This document shows positions 13,423-23,070 of a DNA stretch of 64,000 nt, in pieces. Positions within the stretch are counted from its first letter, which is position 1. Each line of letters opens with the position of its first letter. The notes beneath the pieces are model-generated. The model did not search any database and was not told the DNA's origin. It worked only from the letters and a program-made list of their open reading frames with translations. The position numbers and the translations under genes were made by a program. The DNA comes from Alviniconcha marisindica (taxonomy: Eukaryota > Mollusca > Gastropoda > Provannidae). The stretch is from NCBI GenBank assembly GCA_018857735.1, contig JABMCL010003601.1, forward strand, positions 252,723 to 316,722. The letters run 5' to 3'.

Positions 13423-13569
13423 AGGTGTTGTAGTGTGCCAACTGGAGTTTTCTTTACTGATTTGCGTTACCTGATTAGATTTCGGCATCACTGCTTCACA
13501 GCCACCAAATTTGTAGCGGAAGAGAGCGTACACTTCATCTGGGTGTGCAAATGACTTCAGAATATCCAT
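1616..13569 (-). CDS. FDFT1: Squalene synthase (farnesyl-diphosphate farnesyltransferase), 8 coding exons, complete
   Basis: Joins two farnesyl diphosphates to squalene via presqualene diphosphate with NADPH, the first committed sterol step, on the ER membrane. CDS is the complement of 13471-13569, 10807-10904, 9163-9346, 8287-8415, 7198-7389, 5473-5649, 3835-3987 and 1616-1822. All introns are GT-AG, phases agree throughout, and the product is 412 aa (human about 417). Visible: first Asp-rich motif DTVEDD at residues 80-85, second motif DYLDD at 219-223, Tyr171 at the position of the essential tyrosine, KTNIIRDYL and GREFWP blocks, and a hydrophobic C-terminal anchor at about 380-400. The start matches the family N terminus (MDILKSFAHPDEVY). 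Head to head with PEF1. Many lophotrochozoans and vertebrates keep this enzyme while insects lost it, which fits a non-arthropod host. Introns are loaded with tandem repeats, but no exon is broken. Confidence 0.96.
2020..2440 (+). repeat. 106-bp tandem repeat, four units, FDFT1 intron 7
   Basis: Each unit starts GATTTTCYATGCTAAGTTAT and contains four shorter GACTCCCCCTGAGACATACA-like subunits, so it is a higher-order repeat. Units are almost identical. Confidence 0.85.
2440..3780 (+). repeat. Higher-order minisatellite, FDFT1 intron 7
   Basis: Continues the same ~25-bp ancestral subunit (ACATGACTYYCCCTGAGACA). It is organised first as ~66-bp units (2640-2890), then as ~56-bp units with CCTACCTGACTCCTTTCAGT (2950-3500, about ten), then as irregular subunits up to exon 7. 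Confidence 0.85.
3835..3987 (-). CDS. FDFT1: FDFT1 exon 7, residues 294-344
   Basis: Encodes VMAIATLERCYNNPAVF, VKIRKGEAVKMMMG and KAIMHHFASQ. Acceptor CTGCAG precedes 3987; donor GTGGGT follows CAG at 3835. The intron beyond (3834 to 1823) is almost wholly tandem repeat. Confidence 0.95.
4120..4415. repeat. Array of short palindromes, FDFT1 intron 6
   Basis: About 14 near-perfect palindromes of the form TTTGTYRYRACAAA (for example TTTGTTGCAACAAA, TTTGTCATGACAAA, TTTGTCGCGACAAG), spaced about 20 bp apart. Confidence 0.8.
5022..5310. repeat. (TG)n-rich tract, FDFT1 intron 6 side
   Basis: Interrupted TG repeats with TGTTGTGT and CCTGTG variants. Confidence 0.9.
5473..5649 (-). CDS. FDFT1: FDFT1 exon 6, residues 235-293
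   Basis: Encodes VWSKYGDKMTDLAQPENR through CLNELITNALELVPDCITY and FNFCAIPQ. Acceptor TCTGGTTCAG, donor GTGCAG; 177 nt, phase 0. A partial second copy of its 5' third lies upstream at about 5745-5890. Confidence 0.95.
5594..5890 (-). pseudogene. Partial tandem copy of FDFT1 exon 6 5' part and its acceptor region
   Basis: 5594-5730 (real exon start plus intron) is matched by 5745-5890. On the minus strand the copy reads EWSKYTDRMSDLAKPE against VWSKYGDKMTDLAQPE, then diverges to a stop. The acceptor is CCGGAG instead of GTTCAG and the 3' two thirds of the exon are absent, so it cannot replace exon 6. Confidence 0.8.
6400..7175 (+). repeat. ~240-bp tandem repeat, about three diverged units, FDFT1 intron 5
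   Basis: Recurring blocks: ACTCTCTC.TTT.GCA.GAAA, GTGCAATATC.ACTAAAAA, ATTAATC.AGA.AAAAATGA and CAATTCTGGCTBCAAGGT. The last unit is broken by an AT-rich insertion and stops just beside the exon 5 donor. Confidence 0.75.
7198..7389 (-). CDS. FDFT1: FDFT1 exon 5, residues 171-234, second Asp-rich motif
   Basis: Begins YCHYVAGLVGIGLSRLF, whose first residue is Tyr171, and contains GLFLQKTNIIRDYLDD and GREFWPKE. The second aspartate pair is at 219-223. Acceptor TTCTGTTTCAG, donor GTAACG; 192 nt, phase 0. Confidence 0.96.
7560..7726. repeat. (TG)n microsatellite, FDFT1 intron 4
   Basis: Interrupted at first, then an uninterrupted run of about 50 bp (7675-7723). Confidence 0.95.
8200..8272. repeat. 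CACCCA / CCCA / CCA tract beside FDFT1 exon 4 donor
   Basis: Units shorten stepwise from ACACCC to CCCA to CCA, ending 15 bp from the exon 4 boundary. On the transcript it is a G-rich, GGGT/GGT run capable of quadruplex-type folding (inference). Confidence 0.85.
8287..8415 (-). CDS. FDFT1: FDFT1 exon 4, residues 128-170
   Basis: Starts ITHEFLELAPVYQ after acceptor TTCCCCAG and ends SLEEWNW before donor GTACGT. 129 nt, phase 0 at both ends. Confidence 0.95.
8980..9165 (-). repeat. Three ~64-bp units carrying copies of the FDFT1 exon 3 donor
   Basis: CATATTTCACAATGAACAAA, CTGCACGGGGAAACACCCAC and CGTTCAATCAACGG recur. On the minus strand each unit contains AACGGTGGGTGTTTCC or a close variant, matching the exon 3 donor region at 9163. 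Confidence 0.8.
9163..9346 (-). CDS. FDFT1: FDFT1 exon 3, residues 67-127, first Asp-rich motif
   Basis: Encodes NAICIFYLVLRALDTVEDDM, containing the Mg2+/diphosphate-binding DTVEDD, and later ESKEKDRVVLEDFPT. The donor GTGGGT follows ACG at 9163. That donor and its intron flank are duplicated twice more just downstream in the intron (about 8980-9162). A 44-nt palindrome lies upstream of the acceptor. Confidence 0.95.
9388..9431. repeat. Perfect 44-nt palindrome upstream of FDFT1 exon 3
   Basis: TTTTGCCTTTCATGGGTTAT meets its complement with an AT-only centre. It lies 42-85 nt upstream of the exon 3 acceptor in the minus-strand transcript. Confidence 0.9.
9493..9662. mobile_element. MITE family 2, near-complete copy in FDFT1 intron 2
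   Basis: Begins GAATCAACAAACAGAGGGA and ends CTAATTAACTCCCT..GTTGATTC, giving inverted ends of about 25 bp. The core is GGTAGAGTT..TTTATGTACCTTG and GCATGCCAGATGAGAGT. Confidence 0.7.
10807..10904 (-). CDS. FDFT1: FDFT1 exon 2, residues 34-66
   Basis: Acceptor CTTTCCAG precedes 10904 and donor GTAAGA follows 10807. Encodes LKKCYEYLAKTSRSFAAVIQ and ALDGEL, the conserved substrate-pocket TSRSFA block. Ends in phase 2; the split codon gives Arg66. Confidence 0.95.
11200..12353 (-). mobile_element. Candidate solo LTR or LTR fragment in FDFT1 intron 1
   Basis: Read on the minus strand it begins TGTACTGTAACCGGAGCAG. Near the other end it has GCAAATAAAACCTGATTGCT, a poly(A) signal placed as at an R/U5 border, and closes near CTCCACTGCACCA. 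Composition differs from the CA-rich surroundings. No exact target duplication is visible, so this is tentative. Confidence 0.35.
12435..12613. repeat. (TG)n microsatellite, FDFT1 intron 1
   Basis: TG runs with an uninterrupted segment of about 70 bp at 12545-12613. Confidence 0.95.
12617..12934 (-). mobile_element. tRNA-derived SINE family A, copy 1
   Basis: On the minus strand the head reads GCCGGTGTGGCCTAGCGGTA (A-box-like) and ACCTTGGTTCGACACTGC (B-box-like), followed by a body shared with 17526-17865. It ends near a (GT)n tract. Confidence 0.7.
12948..13172. mobile_element. MITE family 1, copy in FDFT1 intron 1
   Basis: Ends GGCAATATCCACTTTTAGCC and its near-complement GGGCTAAAAGTGAACACTGCC form terminal inverted repeats of about 22 bp. 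The interior shares AGTATGGAATGAACTGATA and CCATTTGAGGA with the copy at 23618. Confidence 0.7.
13338..13421. repeat. (GA)n microsatellite, FDFT1 intron 1
   Basis: GA repeat of about 80 bp lying 50 bp from the exon 1 donor. In the FDFT1 transcript it is a (CU)n run. Confidence 0.95.
13471..13569 (-). CDS. FDFT1: FDFT1 exon 1, residues 1-33
   Basis: Starts at the ATG on the complement of 13567-13569 and ends ...MPKSNQ before donor GTAACG at 13470-13465, phase 0. The family's conserved N-terminal HPDE.Y and FGG..AVMPK segments are present. Confidence 0.93.
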
Positions 13570-13990
13570 AGCTGTTTACAGCCGAAAAGAAAGGTCTTAC
13601 TTTAATGACCAAAAAATCGTCTGCTAGAAAGATCGTCTGTACCAAAGCTCAGTGGTCCCACGAAACCTTAAACTGTAGCAAAAGCATTCAATTGAGCAAA
13701 TGGAAGATGCCCTGTAACTCAACTGATCCACAACATGCTCAACATTTACAAGTGCTCCTAAGACACAAATTCAGCAGAATGTCAGCACCGTGGTTTGCCG
13801 GTCGCCTGAGATGGTCTGAACCGACAGCTGATTCGGGATAAGGGATCTAAAACCAAATGTTATTGGTGAATCGCAAACAGGAGATTCCAAATCCTGACCA
13901 ATCAACTTCTCTTACACATTACTGTGTCTCGGAGAACGAAACCAAACAGGGTACACTACTCTCTTAGAGCAAGAAAAGATAAAATTCAAA
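13570..13990. promoter_or_regulatory. Probable bidirectional FDFT1/PEF1 promoter and 5' UTRs
   Basis: Only 421 bp separate two divergent start codons, so both promoters must lie here unless non-coding first exons exist farther away. CCAAT pentamers occur in both orientations (reverse at 13862-13866, forward at 13898-13902), consistent with NF-Y use in bidirectional promoters. I see no clear TATA box. Transcription starts cannot be placed from sequence. Confidence 0.6.
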
Positions 13991-14011
13991 ATGGCTTACC
14001 CATACGGACAG
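13991..14011 (+). CDS. PEF1: PEF1 exon 1, residues 1-7
   Basis: A 21-nt coding start, MAYPYGQ, followed by donor GTAACA. It resembles the vertebrate peflin start MASYPY and joins in frame to exon 2 almost 2 kb downstream. Confidence 0.85.
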
Positions 14012-16315
14012 GTAACAATGTTCAATGTGCTTTGTATCAAACTACAAATGGTTTTTGATGTATTTCACTATAATCAGCAGAAGAAGCTTGTTCGTACAAC
14101 ACTATACATACTGACTGTGAAACAAATCTTGATTTTATTAGGGTGCAAGAGGGGTGTAATTTTGCAAATTTGTTGAATTTTTTTTGCCTGCGAACTTGCC
14201 AGTGCCACTGTGGCAGGAAAAACGAGTCCTGATTATAATTGTATTTTTTCTAAAGAGTCAGTTTGGTTTGGTATGACGACAGTAAGGCTAAATGTGGCCC
14301 CAAGTGCTCCTTGAAATTGTTGCCTTTGTTTTGTTTTTGGTGGGAATTAACCCCTAAAATAGTTTAATGGATTCGAAGTCCTGACTTCCTCATTCCAGGA
14401 TGATCATTATATCTTGAGCAATCACACTGTCAGCAATTGCACAATACTTTTATGGAATGAGCGAACAACTGCTGGCGAGGTTGACAAAATGGAACAGGAT
14501 TTTATTGACCAATTTGGTCCAGTAAGATAAAAACAGGGAAATGCGTGTTGTTGTTTCCCTGTTTTCTTCTTCTTTACTGGCAAACTCATTTTCCTAGATC
14601 TGTTCCAATACTTTTATGTCAGTAGATCCTATCTCTTCATTTGAGTAAGCCTTTGAAATAGAGTTGAAGAAGGGGTCATAGCTCAGTGGTAAGCAACTAG
14701 CAAGTTGCACAGACTCAGTCAGAAACTCCCAACTTCTAAGCATTTGTTTTCATTGTTCACTACAGAACAGCAATGAGTCAAACGATGACACTCGCAACTT
14801 GACAAAAGCCCAGTGACATAAAATTTGACAAGACAAATGCTTGATGGACAACAGATCAAACTGATACTAATGACACTGACAGTATCCCAAATTATGAAAG
14901 GACATAAGTCATAACTCAAACTCAGAGTCAGAGCCATATAATAATTAATATATCCTTTTTGTTGTGAGTGTTCTAACTTCTGTGCTGTGCCTGTGGTTGG
15001 TTTGGAGTTTAGACCAGCCTTTACCTGAACATATGATTATGAATATGAATATGACTTTTGGATTAAAAATAAAAAGGCAATTGGCTGTTGTTTTGTATTG
15101 CTATTTACAATTTATGTAGTGTGATGATCCATATTATATGAATTACAATATTAATAATTATATCAACACATTTATGGCTGCAACTGACCCCTTAGTTTGA
15201 CCCTAAACACAATGATACCAAAATTCTTTAAATCAAAATGGGACCAATTTTTCTCTACAGTGGATATGCCTGGTATTTACCTACATGCTTACGACACGCT
15301 GTTGCTTCTACAGTCTTACTCAAACATTTCACAAATTTTGTGGAAGGCATAAACAGTAATATATATATAGTAAGATACTAAGAACAGCATAAGACTTTCA
15401 AAAGTTTTGGGGGCGGCAATTTTAGTCGACAGATGCATGGAGAAATTCTGAAAAGAAGTGCTCCATCAAATCAATAGCATAACCAACATGCTGTCTTTGC
15501 CATTGATCTCTATTTCTGGAGGATGAAACATGAATACTGTTAGTGTTACACAGTGTTACTGTTAGTGGTATGTAAGGAAGTAATCATGGCTGAAGGAAGT
15601 CCCCACATAAACTACGCAGAGCATTTAAAACGACAGATTAATACACGTAGCCCAAGCCACTTGAGATGTAATCATTGATATTGTTAATAATTGTTGATTG
15701 CTTTAAAAAAAGAAAGAAAAAAGAGAGATTATTTTTGATGCCTCATATTGTAAGACTAAGAGCCTGGAGTGCTTAACAAGACATAATGATACATGCATTT
15801 TATCACACACACACATGCACGCGCGTGCACACACACACGCGTGCATGCACACACACACATATGTTCACACACACACACATACACAACACAACATAACTGA
15901 CAACACAGACAACACACTACAAATATTGTGACAATGCTGTGATGTTCTACAGCAACCCAGTTATGGAGCACCCCCAGGCTACTCCCAGCCAGGTGCACCA
16001 GGCGGCTATGGTGCCCCTCCCCCAGGGGCTGGCTATCCAGCCGGCTATGCTGGTGCCCCCGCCCCAGGGGGTTATGGGGGAGCCCCCCCAGGAGGCTACG
16101 GAGGAGGCGCACCTGCTGGATATGCTGGGGCCCCTGGTGGTAAGTCACTAGATAATAATACAATAATTAATATGATATAATAGTTTTAATACTTCACTAG
16201 CTGTCATTTCCATAGAGTGGTATAATAATAATAATATAAATAATAATGAAAATTTGTAAAGCGCCTACCCTGCGACTCAAAAGGGTACAACTTCAAGCAT
16301 AACTATGCAAAAGAT

Positions 16316-16387
<72 letters not shown>

Positions 16388-18284
16388 TGTTACTGTTACT
16401 GTACAGACTGATAGGAGTGAAGGACAGTGTGGCTTAACTGAAATATTCTGTGAAGAGAAATGTCACTCACTGTATGCTCACTGACACTGACAAGGGTGAG
16501 CGTACCGCACGTTAGACTTTACATGAATTCACAATATGAATAGCGGGACATAAAACCTCACAAGTAATTGATAAATTCTATTATTTTGTATAATTGTCTC
16601 ACTTCTCAGAGTGAGAGAGAAAGGAGAAAATTCCATTGCTTAATGCTTGAGTGCAGTGAGAGAAAGAGCACTGGCCGAAGGTTTTAGTTTAAACATAGGG
16701 GATACAAAATATCCGTGTGTTCGCAGAAGAACAAAACCACCTGAAATGGATACATGTACAAAAACCACCTGAAATGGATACATGTACACCATCATAAGGT
16801 CAGAGAGATGGGCTCACTGCCTCACATCTATAGAGATTGTAGTTTATATTTTTTTAATTTTATATACATGTATGTAAAAATAAATAAATAAATTTTGTTT
16901 ATACAATTAGTGTCAGTATTCTTACACACCTGTACTCTCCTGATATCAGTTATCATCTTGCACTAATGCATTCATTAATTTATAATATGTAATATTATTA
17001 TCATATCATGTAGTATGATGTTGTTAGCCTTAATTTTGGTAATTTAATGGTAGACGAGTAATGGTTTTGCAAGTTTCGGCACTCTGATTATCAGTGTTAT
17101 GACTGTATAAATTACATATAATATATATGTATAGTATACAGTATATAATGTTCAGTATGTCGATAATCGACTTGTACAGTTCATAACTTTATCGCATGTG
17201 ACAGTAAAAACCTTTTCACTCTCCCTTTCAGGTCAGTGGGGTGGAGCCCCAGGAGGAATTGACCCCCAGGTAGCACAGTGGTTTCAGACAGTGGACGTGG
17301 ACCGCTCAGGCCGCATCACCTCCAAAGAGCTGCAACAGGCGCTCGTCAATGCCAACTGGCAGCAGTTCAATCCAGAGACATGTCGTCTGATGATTGGTAT
17401 TTTTTCTCACATACAGTTATGCTAATAATACTGATGATTGATAGTTCTTGTCATACAGTTACACTAATAGTAATAATACTGATGACTGGTATTTTTTTCC
17501 ATACAGTTAATGAGTTATGCTAATAAGTAAACATGGTGCTTAACATCCACAAAAACTACAGGGCTAACTAGGGACGGGAAGAAGGTGGGGGGTATAGAGG
17601 TTGGGGGGGAGGGGGGGGGGTATAGAGGTGGGGGAAGAGGGAGATTATATACCTATCTCTACACTGTCATCACCAGAATGACTCCTGCATTAAGATGGGC
17701 AGTGATAAGAGCCATTTTAATGTTTCGTTAATTGTGATGAACAAAGTCACAAGACAATGTCCACAGACCACAACTTTTGAAGAGAAAGGAGAGCTGAAGC
17801 AGATTCAAACCAAGGTCCCTCCACTTACCAGCCTAACGCCTTACAACTAGGCCAAACCGGCTCACATCATGCTAATAGTAATAATACTAATGACTCATTT
17901 ATAGCACTCTACCCTATGAAATAATTATGAGCTGATGGCACAGTACAGTATGATATCCTAAATACAAAGACACAAACATAAAAATGAGTACAGTGGACAG
18001 GCACTGTGCTTTGGTCTATTATGGATGCAGCACTTGAGAAACTTAAACAATTAACAACAACAATAACAAAAAATACCCGCACACAAGTCCAGCTCATTCA
18101 GCTAACCTTCATCCAGAATCTACTAGTGCTACATGTATGCAAATAATTTTTTAGTTTTTTGTTTGTTTTTGATAGCTATATTTAGAGTAGATCTGCTATT
18201 AAAAGTCCATTACAAACTGATATTATGCTTTGTTTGAGTCAGCCAAATCAAGAGATTTTTTATTTTAACTTTAAGGGAAGCAGA

Positions 18285-18340
<56 letters not shown>

Positions 18341-19983
18341 CCATTGGCAGGTTTAATATTTTTTAACCTGTTGCTGAAGTGATTTCTGCAGTTACTTATA
18401 ATGATAATCATGTTGAAAGTTGTTTAATGCAAATATCCCGCTGTAAACTGTACTAGGCGCTGCACAATGATACATTCTGACCAAAAAAATCAACATCTTT
18501 ATCGCAGCTACAGTCGGTCTGTATTTCATGTCCAACCTCATCCAATTATAGAATCAACAAGCAAGGGAGTTACTTAGCACTCAAAAGACATCCCACAAAC
18601 ACAACAACAAAGACCTAAGTCACCTATGGTAACGCTCACCTTGTATGTGAGTAAATACAAGGTATATAAAGTCCACCAGAGCTACATCCTTATCCAGTTA
18701 TGGCAGTCATTCCATTGATTTGATCAATATAAGCAATTTCCACCCACAACACATGCTTAGATCATATAATCATTAATATATTGCTCATTATCCATCAGTT
18801 TTGTTGTTGTTGTTGTTTTTGTTTTTCCAGACAGCATTTCCACATTCTTTTTCAAATTCAAATGTTCGCACTATGTCAAATTTGTGGAGAAAAGAGAAAA
18901 ACCCAAACCAAAAATGTGTAGAACTATAAATGGTCAAAACTCTGATTCAGACATTTTTTTTTTTATTGATCATGAGAATTGTGGTCATCATTATCATTTT
19001 GTGTGTAATTCAGTGGCGTGTGTGTGTGTGTGTTTCTTCAGGTATGTTTGACAGAGATATGAGTGGCACCATAGATCTCAACGAGTTTCAGTCCCTGTGG
19101 CACTACATCCAACAGTGGCGGAGTACCTTTGAGCGTTATGATTCCAATCGCTCCGGTTCCATCGAAGGCAATGAGCTTCAAGCAGGTAAAAATTTTGTTG
19201 CACAAGTTTGATTTTTAGAAATATACTCATGAATCTGTGTTGAGGGCAGATCTTGTGGAAATATTCTTACAGTGAGATCTTACTGTTGTTTGTGAGGAAT
19301 GTATGGTGGTTGTGCACTTTTATTGCCAGGAAAGCAAGGCATTGTCTGTACCATTGCCTGTAAAACTGACCTTAGAGAGACTAGATAAGTGAGAGAGTTT
19401 GAAAGCAAGAGATTAATGTTAAAACAAATAAAACAACAGGTTTACAGTTATAATGTACCAAACTTCATTCAGCTACAAACTATCTCTCCCCTGGTACACG
19501 CACTCTCTCTCTCTCTCTCTTTCTCTGTGTCTGCTTTGTTGTTGTTTTTGAGAACTGGTCAAACAAAATAACAGTTGGTTCATTTAACCGATTGTTGAAT
19601 TTTTTCCCTGGTATATATGCTGATCATAACTGGTAAAATACCAGAAATTACCGGTTAACATGAACCCTGCTGTCTGCAGATGGAGGTCAGCATGTTCTCA
19701 AAGTTAAGTGAGCTCTCAGCAAGTCTGACCCTGCTTTGTTTGTTTCTTTCCTTCAGCTTACCAACAGATGGGGTTCAACGTGTCTCCGAGGTTTGTCCAG
19801 ACAGTGCTATACAAGTTCGACCACTTTGGCCGACGCTCCCTGACTCTGGACAATTTTATCCAGTCGTGCGTCATGATCAGATCACTGACGGACGCATTCA
19901 AACAGCGTGACTCCAGCATGAGTGGTACAATCACCCTGTCATACGAAGATTTCATGACGATGGCTGTTCTTTTCAAGCCATAG
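13991..19983 (+). CDS. PEF1: Peflin (penta-EF-hand protein), 5 coding exons, complete
   Basis: A calcium-binding adaptor; in vertebrates it dimerises with ALG-2 (PDCD6), acts at ER exit sites and is a co-adaptor of the CUL3-KLHL12 ligase for SEC31. CDS joins 13991-14011, 15953-16139, 17232-17396, 19042-19185 and 19757-19983, giving 247 aa (human 284). The N terminus MAYPYGQ plus a Gly/Pro/Tyr/Ala-rich tail (residues 8-78) marks peflin rather than ALG-2. EF1 loop 91-102 (DVDRSGRITSKE), EF2 128-139 (DRDMSGTIDLNE) and EF3 158-169 (DSNRSGSIEGNE) look calcium-competent. EF4 (about 194-205) is degenerate; EF5 (about 222-237, SGTITLSYEDF) is the dimerisation hand. All junctions are GT-AG with consistent phases. 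WDR48 follows on the same strand. Confidence 0.95.
15953..16139 (+). CDS. PEF1: PEF1 exon 2, Gly/Pro-rich tail, residues 8-69
   Basis: Acceptor TTCTACAG, donor GTAAGT. Encodes repeated GGY, APPPG and GYAGAP motifs. The low-complexity tail is encoded by GC-rich sequence unlike its AT-rich surroundings. Ends in phase 1. Confidence 0.92.
16314..16383. repeat. (CA)n microsatellite, PEF1 intron 2
   Basis: About 68 bp of uninterrupted CA. Confidence 0.97.
17232..17396 (+). CDS. PEF1: PEF1 exon 3, EF-hand 1
   Basis: Acceptor CCCTTTCAG, donor GTATTT. Encodes QWGGAPGGIDPQVAQWFQTV, the EF1 loop and ALVNANWQQFNPETCRLMI. Confidence 0.95.
17526..17865 (-). mobile_element. tRNA-derived SINE family A, copy 2, PEF1 intron 3
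   Basis: Same orientation and body as 12617-12934 (CATGGTGCTTAA, AGAGAAAGGAGAGCTGAAGC, GCCTAACGCCTTAC..CTAGGCC). The two copies have diverged by scattered substitutions. Confidence 0.7.
18286..18338. repeat. (AT)n microsatellite, PEF1 intron 3
   Basis: About 52 bp of alternating AT. Confidence 0.97.
18551..18703. mobile_element. MITE family 2, partial copy in PEF1 intron 3
   Basis: Begins GAATCAACAAGCAAGGGAGT; the core is in reverse orientation (CAAAGACCTAAGTCACC, AAATACAAGGTATATAAAGT). The second terminal repeat is not seen. Confidence 0.6.
19042..19185 (+). CDS. PEF1: PEF1 exon 4, EF-hands 2 and 3
   Basis: Acceptor TTTCTTCAG directly follows a TG run; donor GTAAAA. Encodes MFDRDMSGTIDLNEFQSLW, YIQQWRSTFERYD and the EF3 loop. 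Confidence 0.95.
19757..19983 (+). CDS. PEF1: PEF1 exon 5, EF-hands 4 and 5, stop
   Basis: Acceptor TTCCTTCAG. Encodes YQQMGFNVSPRFVQ, a degenerate EF4 and SGTITLSYEDFMTMAVLFKP, ending at TAG 19981-19983. Confidence 0.96.
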
Positions 19984-20187
19984 GCGGTTGGTCAGTCAGA
20001 CCAGGCACGCACATAAAGGATATGATTGCGTTTTAAGCTTTCATCTGCTCAACCTTTATGGTGAAGATATTGTACTTTTGCCAAGTAAAGTAGCCCAACT
20101 TTAAAAGATGTTTTTAAAGGTTTCCCCTTAACTTTGTGCTGTAGCAAAGTTACAGTGACTGGAAAAGAATTTTTATTTCTCTCTCCG

Positions 20188-20226
<39 letters not shown>

Positions 20227-20584
20227 GTGTCTCTCCCGCTGATGTAAACACCCATTGATTGTATTGTAGCACAGTCTGTCAGTTTGATGTCCAAATGAAA
20301 GGTAATTGTTTCAACATTCGGTTCTTGCACATTCAGCAGAGATGGCACTTTACAGCCAACAGTCTGAAATCAGAGACTTGTGACTGTCATAGTGCGAAAA
20401 CCTGAAAAATCCAGCTCTCATGCTGTGTTGAAAAATGATTTGGTGACTGTTTGCTTGTTATCGCATTTCTATGTCTGATTCAGAAGAATTAGAAGGATTA
20501 TTTTACCTTCTTACAGTTAGACTAGTTTTTGGATGTTTCTGTTTGTGAAACAAATTTTAAAATTTGAACCATAATGCTGAACTC

Positions 20585-20619
<35 letters not shown>

Positions 20620-22904
20620 ATGCATGTTTGTATGGGTGCATGTCATGCGTGCATGTGTGTGTGTGTCTGTGTGTGTGTGCACATGTCTGTATGTGTGCAT
20701 GTCATGCATGCACATGTGTGAGTGTGTGTGCGCATGTGTGTGTCTGTATGTGTGCATGTCGTGCGTGCATGTGTGTGTGTGTGCATGCTCTCTTCTTTCT
20801 CAAGACATTTTAAAATGTCGAGCTTTTTGGCATTTATTTTCAGGTCAGTTTTTGCTGGAGGTGGTACTCACTCAGCATGTGAATGTTTTAGTGTTTGTTC
20901 ATATTACACTGCATGAACATTTACGTTTTGTTGCTGTATGTTTCTGTTCTTTATGCCTGTAGTTTTGTTCTTCCAGTGGTTATTAGTTTTGTTCTCCCAG
21001 TGGTTATTTTATTTTATATACACTATATGTACAATGCATAGACCTTTATAATTATAGATTGTTTGAGGATGCTGCATATCATTTTTATGTCTTTGATTTT
21101 GGTGTCGGTAGCTGAATAAATTAGGTCTTTTAGATGCTTCGGTGCGCACATGACCCTGTTTTGTATTGCTTTAGTTTTTAGGATGTCTGGGCTTAGCATT
21201 TATGGAGAGTCAGTGGCGCAGAGCGAGAGCATTCACTTTCAAAAGCCAGAGTTAAGCTCAGTTGAGTGTGGTCACCAAATGGATGGAGTCAAATTCTGTG
21301 CAGACTCCACAAAAGTCCTTCGGATGAGACTATAAATCGAGGTCCCCCGTGTGTATATCATGCATGCAAAAAGATCACATACACACCTTAAAGATACTGT
21401 GGTCCATGTCCAAGTTTGTTGGACTGTGGAAACAACAGAATAACCCAGCATGCACTAAAAATGACAGTAAAGGCCAGCTTTGTGGCCAATGGTCATTAAT
21501 GGAAGAAGAAGAAGAAGATGAAGAAGAAGCTACCTTACACAAACAGATTAAAAGGCTAAGATTTGAAAGTGAAAGGTAAAATGTTGCACTCGCTCTCCCA
21601 TCAAAGGACTTGGCGAATGTATCTAGTCCTGATATAGCAACACGTTTAGTACTGGTACTGTGTGCAGCGCTGAACAATGTTGCCTGTCTTTTGTGCTGTG
21701 TCCATGGTGAACTCTGCTCACAGCTCAGTACATTGCTTTGTCATAAACAAAAATTGAAAAAAATGTACAACTGCAAGACAATGAACATTCTGGTCCCGAT
21801 TCTGAAACGATGCGCTGTGTCACTGAAGTGATTGCTAGGCAGTTATTGTGCGTGTGTGTGTGTGCATACATAGTTTTAACTATAACAGTTTCTCATATCA
21901 TTTTAGTTTTTACCATCATTCATTTATTTTTTGTTCTGTTTGCAGTTTGCTGTTACTTGCAGTTGCTTTCAGTTCAATTTTTATGCACAGCACAGTGGAT
22001 GTAATTGTAGTTATAAAGAATAGTACTTTATAAAAAATATATTTTCTCTTATTGCGATTATGATTTTTATAAGAAGAATTTTATTTCTTCTAAATCACTG
22101 GGGTTTGTTTGGTTACTAAATTTGAGTTAATGATATGTGAAATCAGTGTGTATCTGCCTTTCCTTGTAAATTTGCCTTCAACAGTTTTCACTTTGAAATT
22201 AAGATGTTTTGGGCTTTGCAGTCCTGCCTGTCATAGATTTTGTAAAATATAGGTCTACGCAGACTGGAATGTCTTTAGTTTATGCAAAGACATATAAGTT
22301 TTGAAACAAAATGTGATGCTTTAAAAAAAAAAAGATATACAAATAACTTTTGTTTTATTTTTTAAGGTGAATACTTTTGAAAGTAAAAGTCCTTTTTTTT
22401 TTCCTGTTTCTTTTTTCTTTCTTCCTTGTTTTTACTGAAAAGTTTCTTTTAACTTTTGCTGTTGGTATCACCATGATACAATTGTCATGGTTGACCAGGT
22501 ATTCCAGATCAGTTATCTACCCTTGCTGTTGATTGGTTTCATTGGTTTGCTTTGTTGTTTGTTTTTTAAGTCTCATAATCATGCTTCAACATCAATCGGT
22601 GGTGTATTATGTTAGCAATTATTACTTCCTAATGTTGCCTTATTTCTGTAGATGTGTGATATTAAGTCTGCTTTCTATCATGTAACTTATTGTAAACCAC
22701 TTTTTTTTTCTTTCCCCCAACATATTCAGGCACGTATTTGCTCCACATCTCAAATTTTGTCCTGTATGCTGTCAGTATACTGTTGTTTGTGCAAGTTGTT
22801 TACCTTTACTTAGTAACTTTAAAGCAAAAAGAAGTGAATTTTTTGGTGCCTGTTGGTATGTTATTGTTACCAAAGGAATAATATCAAAGATGGAACCGAA
22901 TAAA
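19984..22904 (+). other. PEF1: Probable long PEF1 3' UTR with poly(A) signal at 22899-22904
   Basis: No coding signal follows the stop. The stretch is AT-rich and contains a TG run (20587-20780) and an interspersed-repeat copy (about 21200-21600). AATAAA at 22899-22904 with GT-rich sequence downstream is the best end. An earlier AATAAA near 21114 could give a shorter form. The extent is inferred. Confidence 0.4.
21200..21600 (+). mobile_element. Unclassified interspersed repeat, copy 1 (PEF1 3' region)
   Basis: Shares CAGACTCCACAAAAGTCCTT, ATGGACTACA-like and AATAACCCAGCATGC.CTAA blocks, inverted, with 24596-24860. The extent is approximate. Confidence 0.5.
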
Positions 22905-22939
22905 GTTTTGCCTCTTTGTTGTTCTGTTGTACATGTTGC

Positions 22940-22942
<3 letters not shown>

Positions 22943-23001
<59 letters not shown>
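22943..23001. repeat. (TG)n microsatellite downstream of PEF1
   Basis: About 58 bp of uninterrupted TG, about 40 bp beyond the AATAAA. Confidence 0.97.
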
Positions 23002-23003
<2 letters not shown>

Positions 23004-23070
23004 ATTACCTCTTTGGTCATACTGTGTATGTGTACATGTACTTACAATTACAGCATATGTAAGTATTAGC

